A stretch of DNA of 64,000 nucleotides from Paraburkholderia xenovorans LB400 (GTDB taxonomy: Bacteria; Pseudomonadota; Gammaproteobacteria; Burkholderiales; Burkholderiaceae), in NCBI RefSeq assembly GCF_000013645.1, contig NC_007952.1, positions 1,860,001 to 1,924,000 of the forward strand. The letters run 5' to 3'. The notes under the pieces are model-generated. The model was not told where the DNA came from. It ran no database searches and worked only from the letters and a program-made list of their open reading frames with translations. The stretch's first letter is position 1, and the number at the start of each line of letters is the position of its first letter. Below are positions 8,098-16,178 of the stretch, one piece after another. The position numbers and the translations under genes were made by a program.

Positions 8098-9393
8098 ATG
8101 AGTGAAGCGAACGAGAGCCCGGCACCGGCCGCAGCGGATGGGAAGGAAAAAGGCCTGTCGCGCCGCACGTTCATCAAGGGCGCGGTCGCGGCAGCCGGTA
8201 TCGCCGGTTTTCCGTACGTGCACGCGCAGGAAAAAATCACGTTGCGCTACCTCGGCACGGCGGTCAATCAGAGCGCCGACATCGCGAAGAAATTCAAGGA
8301 AGACACCGGCATCGAGATTCAATACGTGCCGGTGACGACTGACGACGTCGCCAAACGCATCATCACCCAGCCCAACTCGTTCGACATTGTCGACACCGAA
8401 TACTTCGCGCTCAAGAAGCTGATTCCGGCCGGCACGCTGGCAGGCATGGACGTGAAGCGCATCAAGCTCGCCGACAGGATCACGCCGGTGCTCACGCGCG
8501 GCGAAGTCAACGGCAAGAAGATCGGCGATCAAGGCACCGCGCCGAAGAAAGTGATGTTCCTGACCGGTGCGCGCTCCACGCAATTCTCCGCCACGCCGAC
8601 CGAGTGGATGACGCTGATTCCCACCACGTACAACGCGGATACGCTCGGCATCCGGCCCGATCTGATCAAGCGGCCCATCGACAGTTGGGCGGAACTGCTC
8701 AATCCGCAGTTCAAGGGCAAGGCGGCGCTGCTGAACATTCCCGCGATCGGCATCATGGATTCGGCGATGGCGATCGAGGCAATGGGCCACGTGAAATACG
8801 GCGACAAAGGCAACATGACCAAGGCCGAGATCGATCAGACCATCAAGATCCTGATCGAAGCGAAACGCGCCGGCCAGTTCCGCGCGTTCTGGAAAGACTT
8901 CAACGAAAGCGTGAACCTGATGGCCTCGGGCGAAGTGGTGATCCAGTCCATGTGGTCGCCCGCCGTCACGAAAGTCCGCACAATGGGGATCGCCTGCAAA
9001 TTCCAGCCGCTCAAGGAAGGCTATCGTTCGTGGGCATCGGGTTTCGGTTTCCCGCGTTCGCTGCAAGGCAGGAAGCTCGACGCGGCGTATGAGTTCGTCA
9101 ACTGGTTCCAGGACGGCTGGGCGGGCGCGTATCTGATGCGTCAGGGCTATTACCCGGGCGTGCTCGACACCGCGAAGACGCACATGCAGCCCTACGAATG
9201 GGACTACTGGATCGAAGGCAAGCCGGCCGCGCAGGACATCAAGGCGCCGGACGGCCAGTTGCTCGAAAAAGCCGGCACCGTGCGCGACGGCGGCTCGTAC
9301 AACCAGCGCATGGGCGCGATTGCCTGCTGGAACGCGGTGATGGACGAGAACATCTACATGGTCCAGAAGTGGAACGAGTTCATCGCGGCCTGA
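8098..9393 (+). CDS. ABC transporter substrate-binding protein, PotD/spermidine-putrescine type
   Basis: Periplasmic binding protein of 431 aa, SBP_bac type. A twin-arginine motif SRRTFIKGAV lies at residues 21-30, followed by a hydrophobic core and cleavage near VHAQEK, so Tat export is likely. An unusually polar N-region of 20 residues precedes the motif. The ATG at 8098 has GAGGAG close upstream (CTGAGGAGAAAGCAATG). It lies 104 nt after the ATPase gene. A strong hairpin follows the gene before the permeases. The family takes polyamines and other cationic or amino compounds; the exact ligand cannot be read from sequence. Confidence 0.9.
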   Translation: MSEANESPAPAAADGKEKGLSRRTFIKGAVAAAGIAGFPYVHAQEKITLRYLGTAVNQSADIAKKFKEDTGIEIQYVPVTTDDVAKRIITQPNSFDIVDTEYFALKKLIPAGTLAGMDVKRIKLADRITPVLTRGEVNGKKIGDQGTAPKKVMFLTGARSTQFSATPTEWMTLIPTTYNADTLGIRPDLIKRPIDSWAELLNPQFKGKAALLNIPAIGIMDSAMAIEAMGHVKYGDKGNMTKAEIDQTIKILIEAKRAGQFRAFWKDFNESVNLMASGEVVIQSMWSPAVTKVRTMGIACKFQPLKEGYRSWASGFGFPRSLQGRKLDAAYEFVNWFQDGWAGAYLMRQGYYPGVLDTAKTHMQPYEWDYWIEGKPAAQDIKAPDGQLLEKAGTVRDGGSYNQRMGAIACWNAVMDENIYMVQKWNEFIAA

Positions 9394-9435
9394 TGGATAC
9401 GGTGGTCAACGCCGCGGTCGAAGCCACGGTTCGAC

Positions 9436-9468
9436 GTGACAGCCGGCGCCCGGCGCGCCGGCTGTCAC
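9436..9468 (+). other. intercistronic stem-loop between binding protein and permease genes
   Basis: Positions 9436-9449 and 9455-9468 are perfect reverse complements (14-bp GC-rich stem, 5-nt loop CCGGC). No U-run follows, so it is not a canonical terminator. Such hairpins after binding-protein genes commonly protect the upstream mRNA 3' end and let binding protein exceed permease; that role is inferred here. Confidence 0.65.
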
Positions 9469-9508
9469 CCTCTGTCTGAACGCAAAGTCATTCCTTAGAA
9501 ATCCGCCT

Positions 9509-10423
9509 ATGGCAACGATCGACCTTCCCTCGCACGCGCAGGACGAGCCCGTCAAGCACCGCCGCGCGCCGGCATGGTTGCAGGCGACGCCGCTCTCGCT
9601 GACCTTCCTGCTGTTTTTCATCGTGCCGCTGGTCATTACGCTGATCGTCAGTTTCTGGGATTTCAACGAATACCAGATCATCCCCGCGTTCACGTTGAAA
9701 AACTACGCGGCGATCTTCAACGGCTGTTCGTCCATGACAGACATCTGCGTCACCTTCGAGACCTACTGGTCGACGCTCAAGTTATGCGCGATCGTGTGGG
9801 CGGTGACTTTGCTGCTGGGTTTTTCGATCGCCTATTTCCTCGCGTTCCATGTGCGCACCACGAGCATGCAGACCGTGCTGTTCCTCGTCTGCACGATTCC
9901 GTTCTGGACTTCGAACGTGATCCGCATGATTTCGTGGATGCCGCTGCTCGGGCGCAACGGTCTCGTCAATCAGGCGCTGCTCGGCGCGCACCTGATCGAC
10001 CAGCCGCTGGAATGGCTGCTGTACTCGAACTTTTCGGTGGTGCTCGCGTTCGTTCACCTTTACACGTTCTTCATGATCGTACCGATCTTCAACGCGATGA
10101 TGCGCATCGACCGGTCGCTGCTCGAAGCCGCGCGCGACGCCGGCGCGAGCGGCTGGCAGGTAGTGCGCGACGTGGTGCTGCCGCTGTCGAAAACCGGCAT
10201 CGTGATCGGCTCGATCTTCGTCATCACGATCGTGATGGGCGACTTCCTGACGGTCGGCGTGATGGGCGGCCAGCAGATCGCGTCGGTGGGCAAGATCATT
10301 CAGGTGCAAACCGGTTACCTGCAATTTCCCGCCGCGGCGGCCAATGCGATCATTCTGCTCGCCGTGGTGCTGATGATCGTGTGGGGTTTGACGCGCGTCG
10401 TGGACATTCGCAAGGAGCTATGA
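9509..10423 (+). CDS. ABC transporter permease, PotB type
   Basis: A 304-aa inner-membrane permease with about six hydrophobic segments, the first LSLTFLLFFIVPLVITLIV at residues 31-49. The cytoplasmic EAA loop reads EAARDAGASGWQVVRDVVLP, as in PotB/PotH permeases. The start MATIDLPSHAQD follows a 115-nt spacer that holds the intercistronic hairpin. It pairs with the next permease to form the membrane channel of this importer. Confidence 0.92.
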   Translation: MATIDLPSHAQDEPVKHRRAPAWLQATPLSLTFLLFFIVPLVITLIVSFWDFNEYQIIPAFTLKNYAAIFNGCSSMTDICVTFETYWSTLKLCAIVWAVTLLLGFSIAYFLAFHVRTTSMQTVLFLVCTIPFWTSNVIRMISWMPLLGRNGLVNQALLGAHLIDQPLEWLLYSNFSVVLAFVHLYTFFMIVPIFNAMMRIDRSLLEAARDAGASGWQVVRDVVLPLSKTGIVIGSIFVITIVMGDFLTVGVMGGQQIASVGKIIQVQTGYLQFPAAAANAIILLAVVLMIVWGLTRVVDIRKEL

Positions 10424-10425
10424 AG

Positions 10426-11331
10426 ATGCAGGCCATTCGCGTCAAACATCGCGAGCATCGGCCAGCGAGTTTCTACTGGCTCGCGCTGCTGTTCGGCCTG
10501 TTCGTGCTGTTTCTGTACGGACCGGTGATCACCATTTTCATTCTGTCGTTTCAGGGCCCCGAAGGCGGCCTCACGTTTCCGATGCGCGGCGTGTCGCTGC
10601 ACTGGTTCTCGGTACTGCGCGACGGTGTGGGCGACGTCGATATCTGGGCCGCGTTCGGCCGCTCCGTGCGGCTCGCCGTGGCCGTGACGGTGCTGACGGT
10701 GCTGTTTTCCGTCGCGGCGGGCCTCGCGTTTCGCAGAAAGTTTCGCGGCGATACGGCGGTGTTCTACGTCTGCGTTGCGAGTCTGATCATGCCGTCCATT
10801 ATCGTTTCGCTCGGCATCGGCCTGACGTTCCGCCTGCTGGATAACGGCGTGAAGTACCTCGCCTCCGCGTGGGGCCATCAGTCTTTCGCCGATACCTACA
10901 CCACCTCGATGGGCCTCTTCACGTCCGCGCTCGGCGCGCATCTCACGTGGACGCTGCCGTTCGGTTTGCTGGTCATGTTCGCGGTGTTCAATCGCTTCAA
11001 CCCGGCTTACGAGGAAGCGTCGCGCGATCTGGGCGCAACGCCGTGGCAGAGCTTCCGGTACGTGGTGCTGCCGATCATCGGTCCTTCGGTGGTGGGTGTC
11101 GCCATGTTCGGCTTCACGCTCTCATGGGACGAGATTGCCCGCACCTCGCAGGCAATCGGCGACCAGAATACGTTGCCGCTCGAACTTCAGGGACTCACCA
11201 CGTCGGTGACTACGCCGGTGATTTACGCGCTCGGCACCATGACGACGGTGTTGTCGCTGACGGTGATGGGCGTGTGTCTGCTCGCCGTGCGATTGCTGGC
11301 GCGCCGGCGCGCGGTGGCGGGATTGAAATAG
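10426..11331 (+). CDS. ABC transporter permease, PotC type
   Basis: A 301-aa inner-membrane permease with multiple membrane spans (first about ASFYWLALLFGLFVLFLYG) and the EAA loop EEASRDLGATPWQSFRYVVLP. Two ATGs compete: 10420, which overlaps the previous stop, and 10426. AAGGAG at 10412-10417 is only 2 nt from the first but 8 nt from the second, so 10426 is preferred. It is the last gene of the importer operon and is followed by a GC-rich hairpin. Confidence 0.9.
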   Translation: MQAIRVKHREHRPASFYWLALLFGLFVLFLYGPVITIFILSFQGPEGGLTFPMRGVSLHWFSVLRDGVGDVDIWAAFGRSVRLAVAVTVLTVLFSVAAGLAFRRKFRGDTAVFYVCVASLIMPSIIVSLGIGLTFRLLDNGVKYLASAWGHQSFADTYTTSMGLFTSALGAHLTWTLPFGLLVMFAVFNRFNPAYEEASRDLGATPWQSFRYVVLPIIGPSVVGVAMFGFTLSWDEIARTSQAIGDQNTLPLELQGLTTSVTTPVIYALGTMTTVLSLTVMGVCLLAVRLLARRRAVAGLK

Positions 11332-11341
11332 GGGTTGCGCG

Positions 11342-11365
11342 GCGCCGCGGCGGCCGCGGCGCTTT
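11342..11365 (+). terminator. possible terminator after the PotABCD-type operon
   Basis: GCGCCGCGG (11342-11350) and CCGCGGCGC (11354-11362) form a perfect 9-bp stem with a 3-nt loop. Only TTT follows, so termination strength is uncertain. Confidence 0.45.
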
Positions 11366-11484
11366 CCGCGCAAGCATTTCACTCCTGCTGCTAAGAATCG
11401 GCCAAATACTTCGTTGCTCGCAGCCGTTCCTGTCCCTTACCGTTCTCTGATTGCGCGTCACGCGCACCCCGTTTCGGAGAACCC

Positions 11485-12789
11485 ATGTCCGCCGTTCAAT
11501 CGCCAACCCACCCAGAACACCGCATCGCCGACGCCGCGCAACTCTTCGGCGACGATCCGCTGACGCGCCGCTTCGCGCCCGTTTTCGCCCGGATCGCCGA
11601 AGGTGCGCTCGAACGCGAGCAACGGCGCGAACTCGCTTACGAGCCAGTGGAATGGCTGCGTGAGGCGGGCTACACCCGGCTGCGCGTACCCAAACGATAC
11701 GGCGGCGAAGGCATCTCGCTCACGCAATTCTTCGCGCTGGTCACGCGTCTCGGCGAGGCGGACTCGAATCTGCCGCAAATCCTGCGCGCGCATGGCGGCT
11801 TTATCGAGGCACTGCTGGAAAACGGCGACGAATCGCTGCGCGAGCGCTGGTTCACGAAGATCGTGCAAGGTCAGATCGTCGGCGGCGCGGTGTCCGAGCG
11901 CACCGGCGTCACCAACAACAGCGTGCGTCTCACGCAAACGGATGGCGCATGGTATCTCGACGGCGAAAAGTACTACACCACGGGCACGCTGTACGCGGAT
12001 TGGGTCGACGTCACCGCGCACGACGGCACGAGCGACGTGCGCGTGCTGGTCGAAACCGGCACGCCGGGCCTCGAACGGATCGACGATTGGGACGGATTCG
12101 GGCAACGGCTCACGGGCAGCGGCACGGCGCGCTTCACGCGGGTGCCGGTCTCGCCCGATAACCTCTACCGCCGCTATAACGCCGCCGAGCCGCGTCGCAA
12201 CAGTCTGCTCACGGCCTACTATCAGGCACTGCATATCGCGAATCTCGCCGGGATCAGCCGCGCGGCGTTGCGCGATGCGGTTGCGTTCACGCAAGCCAGA
12301 ACCCGGACCTTCGGCGTTCCGGGTGCTTCGAGTCCGCGCGACAATCCGCTCGTGCATCGCGTGGTCGGGCGCCTTGCGAGCCTCGCTTATTCGACGCAAA
12401 GCATCAGCACGTCGCTCGCGCGCGCGATCGATGAAGTGTCCGTCGCCCGCGAGGAAGGGCGCACCGGCGAACAGACTTACATTCACCTGGACATCCAGAC
12501 TTTCCAGGCGCAGCAGATCGTCATCGAGCAGACGTTGCAGGCGGCGACGCTGCTGTTCGAAGTCGGCGGCGCGTCGGCCACCAGCGAAACGCACCGCTTC
12601 GATCGCTACTGGCGCAATGCGCGCGTGCTGGCGTCGCACAATCCGGCGATCATTCGCGAGGCCGCGATCGGCGACTTCTATCTGAATGGCAGCGCGCACA
12701 GCGAGCGTTTCGGGGTGGCGCGGCAGACGGAGGTGGCCGCGGCAACGCAAGCGGCAACACAAGCGACAACGCAAGCGGCAGCGGCTTAA
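11485..12789 (+). CDS. acyl-CoA dehydrogenase-fold flavin monooxygenase (DszC/SfnC-like)
   Basis: A 434-aa protein with the acyl-CoA dehydrogenase fold: N-terminal helical domain about 25-130, beta domain about 130-235, C-terminal helical domain about 240-405. Sequences such as AGYTRLRVPKRYGGEG, GAVSERTG and DGEKYYTTGTLYADWV match the DszC/SfnC branch, which uses reduced FMN and oxygen to oxygenate S- or N-containing substrates. The usual catalytic Glu of true dehydrogenases is not evident. Such enzymes need a separate flavin reductase, and one is at 4323-4913. The last 20 residues are an Ala/Thr/Gln repeat (AATQAATQATTQAAAA) outside the conserved domain. It lies 153 nt after the importer operon on the same strand. 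Confidence 0.82.
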   Translation: MSAVQSPTHPEHRIADAAQLFGDDPLTRRFAPVFARIAEGALEREQRRELAYEPVEWLREAGYTRLRVPKRYGGEGISLTQFFALVTRLGEADSNLPQILRAHGGFIEALLENGDESLRERWFTKIVQGQIVGGAVSERTGVTNNSVRLTQTDGAWYLDGEKYYTTGTLYADWVDVTAHDGTSDVRVLVETGTPGLERIDDWDGFGQRLTGSGTARFTRVPVSPDNLYRRYNAAEPRRNSLLTAYYQALHIANLAGISRAALRDAVAFTQARTRTFGVPGASSPRDNPLVHRVVGRLASLAYSTQSISTSLARAIDEVSVAREEGRTGEQTYIHLDIQTFQAQQIVIEQTLQAATLLFEVGGASATSETHRFDRYWRNARVLASHNPAIIREAAIGDFYLNGSAHSERFGVARQTEVAAATQAATQATTQAAAA

Positions 12790-12912
12790 GGACGCCAGGC
12801 CGGCGGCGGAGCGCGCAGTGCGGGCCGCCGCCTTCACCGCCACCTTGATGTGGCACAGTGTCGTCAGGCGCATGCGCTAAGCTTGCGCAACCGAACAGCC
12901 CTGACGAGCGAC

Positions 12913-13431
12913 ATGAAGAATCTGCCTGCCTACGAGCCTCCGGTCGACGAGAACCAGCTTCTGCTGAAGTGGATCCGCCGCGCGCGCGAATCCCAGATGA
13001 GCCATTACGACATGGCGGACCTGCTATCGGCGCGCGACCGCCAGGTCGGCTGGCTCGCCACCGCGTTGACCGCCTTCGTGGGAACGGCGGTGTTCGCCTC
13101 CCTGCATGCCACCGCTGTCTCGCCCGAGCTCAGGATCTTCGTGGGCTTCGTGAGCGTGGCGGCCGCGGTCTCCACCGCGCTGCAGACCTTCCTGCGCTAC
13201 GCCGAACGCGCGGAAAAACACCGCGCCGCCGGCGCGCGCTACGGCGCGGTGCGCCGCAGGCTCGAAGCAGTCTTTGCGGGCGATGCCGATGCGCGTGACG
13301 GCCACTATCTCACCGCGATTCGCGACGAGCTCGACCGGCTGGCCGAAGATTCGCCCAACGTGCCGCCGCGCGTTTTCTATCGCACCCAGCGGACGCTGTC
13401 CGCGGATACGCCGCGCAGCCGCGACGCCTAG
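12913..13431 (+). CDS. SLATT-type two-transmembrane protein (DUF4231-like)
   Basis: A 172-aa protein with two adjacent membrane segments (about residues 49-70 and 76-98) flanked by helical cytoplasmic regions, giving the architecture of SLATT domain proteins. Conserved-looking features are the N-terminal helix QLLLKWIRRARESQMSHYD, RQVGWLATALTAF in TM1 and the post-TM helix LRYAERAEKHRAAGARYGAVR. SLATT domains are predicted membrane-pore effectors linked to nucleotide-sensing defence systems, but many are solitary. No nucleotidyltransferase or SLOG gene is adjacent here. Its stop overlaps the convergent yceH stop. The family call is by recognition of the pattern, so moderate confidence. Confidence 0.65.
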   Translation: MKNLPAYEPPVDENQLLLKWIRRARESQMSHYDMADLLSARDRQVGWLATALTAFVGTAVFASLHATAVSPELRIFVGFVSVAAAVSTALQTFLRYAERAEKHRAAGARYGAVRRRLEAVFAGDADARDGHYLTAIRDELDRLAEDSPNVPPRVFYRTQRTLSADTPRSRDA

Positions 13432-14138
13432 GCGCCCTCACCGGCCGTAAGATCGCCCGCATCGATACCCAGCTCCGCCGCCATGCGGCGCACTACGGTC
13501 TGCAGCCGGCTCACTTCGTCGGCGAGGCGCTTCTGTTCGGCCTTGACCGCCTCGAACGCGGACAACGGCACCGCGTCGTCTTCGGCGCCCGGCTGCGCCA
13601 GCTCGCTCGCACTCACCTCGCCGCACAGCAGATGCGTCCAGCGGTTCTCGCGCTCGCCCGGCGTGCGCGCGAGTTTCACGACCCGAGGCGGGTCGTTGGC
13701 CGCGAGTTCGTCGAGAAACGCCTCGACCGACGAGATATCGGCAAAGCCATGCAGACGCGCGCTGTTCAGGCGCAATTCGGCGGCGGTTTGCGGGCCGCGC
13801 AGCAGCAAGGTGGTGAGCAGCGCCGCCGACTGGCTCGGCAAACCCAGCACCCGGTTCATGTTGTGCTCGAAGCGCGGCACGCGGCTGCTGCTGCCTTCCA
13901 TGACGAGGCTCAGGCGTTTCAAGCCGTCGACGGCGGTCAGCACCTCGGCTTCGGTGGCGTTCATGACCGGCGCGCGGCCGGTTTTCTGGTTGCAGCCCAA
14001 GGTCAGCGCGTTGAGCGAAAGCGGATAGCTGTCCGGCACCGTATGCTGCTTTTCGACGAGCACGCCGAGCACGCGCCCTTCAAGCAAGGTCAGCGCGCGG
14101 ATCGAAGGACGGGAGGAAGTGTCGGGAGTGGAGTTCAT
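13428..14138 (-). CDS. yceH: YceH family protein (DUF480)
   Basis: A 236-aa protein of the DUF480 family, which forms tandem winged-helix domains; function unknown. The N-terminus LEGRVLGVLVEKQHTVPDSYPLS with NALTLGCNQKTGR and the LRGPQTAAELR segment are family hallmarks. A C-terminal helical tail (about 195-230) is typical. The start at 14138 (MNSTPDTSSRPS) is the first in-frame ATG. It is convergent with, and overlaps by 3-4 nt, the SLATT-type gene. Confidence 0.93.
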   Translation of the reverse strand: MNSTPDTSSRPSIRALTLLEGRVLGVLVEKQHTVPDSYPLSLNALTLGCNQKTGRAPVMNATEAEVLTAVDGLKRLSLVMEGSSSRVPRFEHNMNRVLGLPSQSAALLTTLLLRGPQTAAELRLNSARLHGFADISSVEAFLDELAANDPPRVVKLARTPGERENRWTHLLCGEVSASELAQPGAEDDAVPLSAFEAVKAEQKRLADEVSRLQTVVRRMAAELGIDAGDLTAGEGA

Positions 14139-14353
14139 GGATGATGTCGCGGTATGAGCCGCCGGGTCTCGTGAATGACGTGCTGACGCGCGTTACCGCT
14201 GCACAGCCGGGCGGCGCGTTCTGGTTTGTGGGCACTATGATAAACGGCCGTGGCCGCCGCGGTGGACGAATCTCCGCGGCGGCATGGCGCGCGCGGAGCC
14301 ATCTGGCACGTGGCGTGCTGCCAGCGGATGTCCTTCACTCATGGAGTCGTTCG

Positions 14354-14926
14354 ATGCCTTTACGCCGCCAGTCGGTCCTGCGCCTGAGCGCCATTTCACT
14401 CGTGGTCGGCGCAGTGTGCCTGCTCGGCGCCTGCGCGTTCAGCCCGGCCGGCAAAAGCGGCAACGCGCGCGTGCCCGAGCCCGCGAAACCCGTGGATCCG
14501 GGCCGCTATCTCGGCCGATGGTATGAACTGGCGCGCTATGAAAACGGCTTCGAGCGCGATTGCGAAGCCGTCACCGCCGACTACGCCGCGCGCGGCGACG
14601 GCCTGATCGACGTCACCAACAGTTGCCGCAAAGGCTCCGTGAACGGGCCGCCGGACGTGGCCAGGGGCCGCGCGAAAGTCGTCGCCGGTTCGGGCAATGC
14701 GAAGCTGAAGGTGTCGTTCTTCGGCCCGTTCTTCTTCGGCGACTACTGGGTGCTGGATCATGCGGACGACTATAGCTGGTCGATCGTGGGCGAGCCGAGC
14801 GGACGTTATCTGTGGATTCTGACGCGGGAGGCGATACCTGCTGCAAGCGTCAAAGACGGGCTGATCGAGCGGGTTCGCGCACTGGGTTATGACACCTCGA
14901 TGCTGCGCATGACGAGGCACGAGTGA
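14354..14926 (+). CDS. blc: outer-membrane lipocalin (Blc-like lipoprotein)
   Basis: A 190-aa lipoprotein. The signal peptide is MPLRRQSVLRLSAISLVVGA, with lipobox LLGAC (Cys near residue 27). The lipocalin barrel starts with the GxW motif in GRWYELARYENGFERDC and includes VTADYAARGDG and FFGDYWVLDHADDYSWSIVG. Blc proteins bind fatty acids or lysophospholipids at the outer membrane and respond to envelope stress. The ATG at 14354 has GGAG about 8 nt upstream and the signal peptide begins exactly there. It is a single gene, divergent from yceH. Confidence 0.92.
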   Translation: MPLRRQSVLRLSAISLVVGAVCLLGACAFSPAGKSGNARVPEPAKPVDPGRYLGRWYELARYENGFERDCEAVTADYAARGDGLIDVTNSCRKGSVNGPPDVARGRAKVVAGSGNAKLKVSFFGPFFFGDYWVLDHADDYSWSIVGEPSGRYLWILTREAIPAASVKDGLIERVRALGYDTSMLRMTRHE

Positions 14927-14993
14927 GCAGCGTCTGCTGGCCAGACGCCGACCAGCTATTGCGTGCCCGCCGCACGGCCCCGTTTTTTTCTGA

Positions 14994-15037
14994 TTGACCA
15001 TTTTCCATATTCGAGATAATTTCCCGAATATGGAAAA
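14994..15037 (+). promoter_or_regulatory. promoter and 13-bp inverted repeat covering the start codon of the XRE-cupin regulator
   Basis: TTGACC (14994-14999) and GATAAT (15015-15020) form a good -35/-10 pair with a 15-bp spacer, placing the transcript start at about 15027-15030, at the ATG itself (15030). A perfect 13-bp inverted repeat, TTTTCCATATTCG (15001-15013) and CGAATATGGAAAA (15025-15037), straddles the -10 box and includes the start codon. No ribosome-binding site precedes the ATG. The pattern fits a leaderless mRNA with an autoregulatory operator. Confidence 0.7.
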
Positions 15038-15602
15038 CCCACTCCCCGACGACAACGCCATCGACCGCCGCATCGCGCAGCGGTTGCGGGCGCTGCGCGC
15101 CGAGCGCAACTGGTCGCTCGACGATCTCGCGAGACTCAGCGGCGTCAGCCGCGCGACGCTCTCTCGCCTCGAAAACGCCGCCGTGAGCCCCACGGCCAGC
15201 GTGCTCGGCAAGCTCTGCGTGGCATACGGCCTGCCGATGTCGCGGCTCATGCACATGGTCGAAGAAGACTTCGCGCCGCTCGTGCCGCGCGCCGCCCAGC
15301 CGCTGTGGACCGACGCCAGCGTCGGCTTCCGGCGGCGCTCCGTGTCGCCGCCCGCACGCGCGTTGAGCGGCGAAGCGCTGGAATGCGAACTCGACGCCGG
15401 CGTGCGCATCACCTACGACGCGTCGCCGCGGCCCGGCCTCGAACATCATCTGATCCTGCTCGAAGGAGAGTTGCGGATCAGCGTGGACGGCCAAAGCCAC
15501 GACCTGCAACCCGGCGACTGCCTGCGCTATCAGCTGTTCGGCGCGAGCGCTTTCGTGACGCCCGCGCACAGCGGCGCCCGCTACATTCTCTTCATTGTGT
15601 GA
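15030..15602 (+). CDS. XRE family transcriptional regulator with cupin domain
   Basis: A 190-aa regulator. The N-terminal HTH (about residues 11-66) reads IAQRLRALRAERNWSLDDLA with SGVSRATLSRLENAAVSPTA. The C-terminal cupin (about 115-188) has LEHHLILLEGELRISVDGQSH and LQPGDCLRYQLFG. The family senses small molecules through the cupin and often controls a neighbouring metabolic or transport gene and itself. The start codon lies inside a perfect inverted repeat and the transcript appears leaderless. The GNAT gene follows after 6 nt, so it is probably in the same transcript. Confidence 0.93.
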   Translation: MENPLPDDNAIDRRIAQRLRALRAERNWSLDDLARLSGVSRATLSRLENAAVSPTASVLGKLCVAYGLPMSRLMHMVEEDFAPLVPRAAQPLWTDASVGFRRRSVSPPARALSGEALECELDAGVRITYDASPRPGLEHHLILLEGELRISVDGQSHDLQPGDCLRYQLFGASAFVTPAHSGARYILFIV

Positions 15603-15608
15603 GCCGGC

Positions 15609-16136
15609 ATGAGCGCGACCACCATCACCGCTTTCTCCGCCGACGACCTCGTGCGTCGGCTTCCCGAACTCGGCGCACTGCTGCATGCCTGTGTGCACGA
15701 GGGCGCCAGCGTCGGCTTCGTGATGCCATGCGGCATCGACGAATGTGAAGCGTTCTGGCGCGGCAAAGTGCTGGCTTCGTTGCGTGCCGGCAGCCTGGTG
15801 CTGCTGGTTGCGCGTCACGGCGAAGCCATTGCGGGCACCGTGCAGCTGGATTACGACACGATGCCGAATCAGCGGCATCGCGCCGAAGTGCGCAAACTGC
15901 TGGTGCATCCGGCTTTACGCCGCCAGGGCATTGCGCGTGCGCTGATGACGGAACTCGAACGCCATGCGCAGGGCTTGCAGCGCAGACTGCTCACGCTCGA
16001 CACGCGAACCGGCGACCACGCCGAGCCGCTTTATGCCGCACTGGGTTATCGCGCGGCGGGCATGATTCCCGGATATGCGCGTGACACGCATTCCGATAAA
16101 TTCGATGCGACCACCATCATGTACAAGGCGCTATGA
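15609..16136 (+). CDS. GNAT family N-acetyltransferase
   Basis: A 175-aa acetyltransferase that moves an acetyl group from acetyl-CoA to an amine; the substrate is unknown. The acetyl-CoA site is visible as EVRKLLVHPALRRQGIARALM (about residues 96-116), containing the RRQGIA form of the Q/RxxGxG/A loop. The C-terminal GDHAEPLYAALGYRAAGMIP is also typical. It starts 6 nt after the XRE-cupin regulator, indicating an operon and likely regulation by that protein. Confidence 0.92.
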   Translation: MSATTITAFSADDLVRRLPELGALLHACVHEGASVGFVMPCGIDECEAFWRGKVLASLRAGSLVLLVARHGEAIAGTVQLDYDTMPNQRHRAEVRKLLVHPALRRQGIARALMTELERHAQGLQRRLLTLDTRTGDHAEPLYAALGYRAAGMIPGYARDTHSDKFDATTIMYKAL

Positions 16137-16178
16137 GTGGGGTGTGGATGCGCCGTTGTGCCGTTGTGCCGTTGCACG

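Noticed and set aside
9574..10419. N-terminal extension of the second permease frame
   Set aside because: The frame is open upstream but overlaps the first permease gene and is not membrane-like; the real start is at 10426 or 10420.
12802..12832. GC-rich inverted repeat GGCGGCGG/CCGCCGCC after the monooxygenase
   Set aside because: Long loop and no U-run; common in such GC-rich DNA, so not called a terminator.
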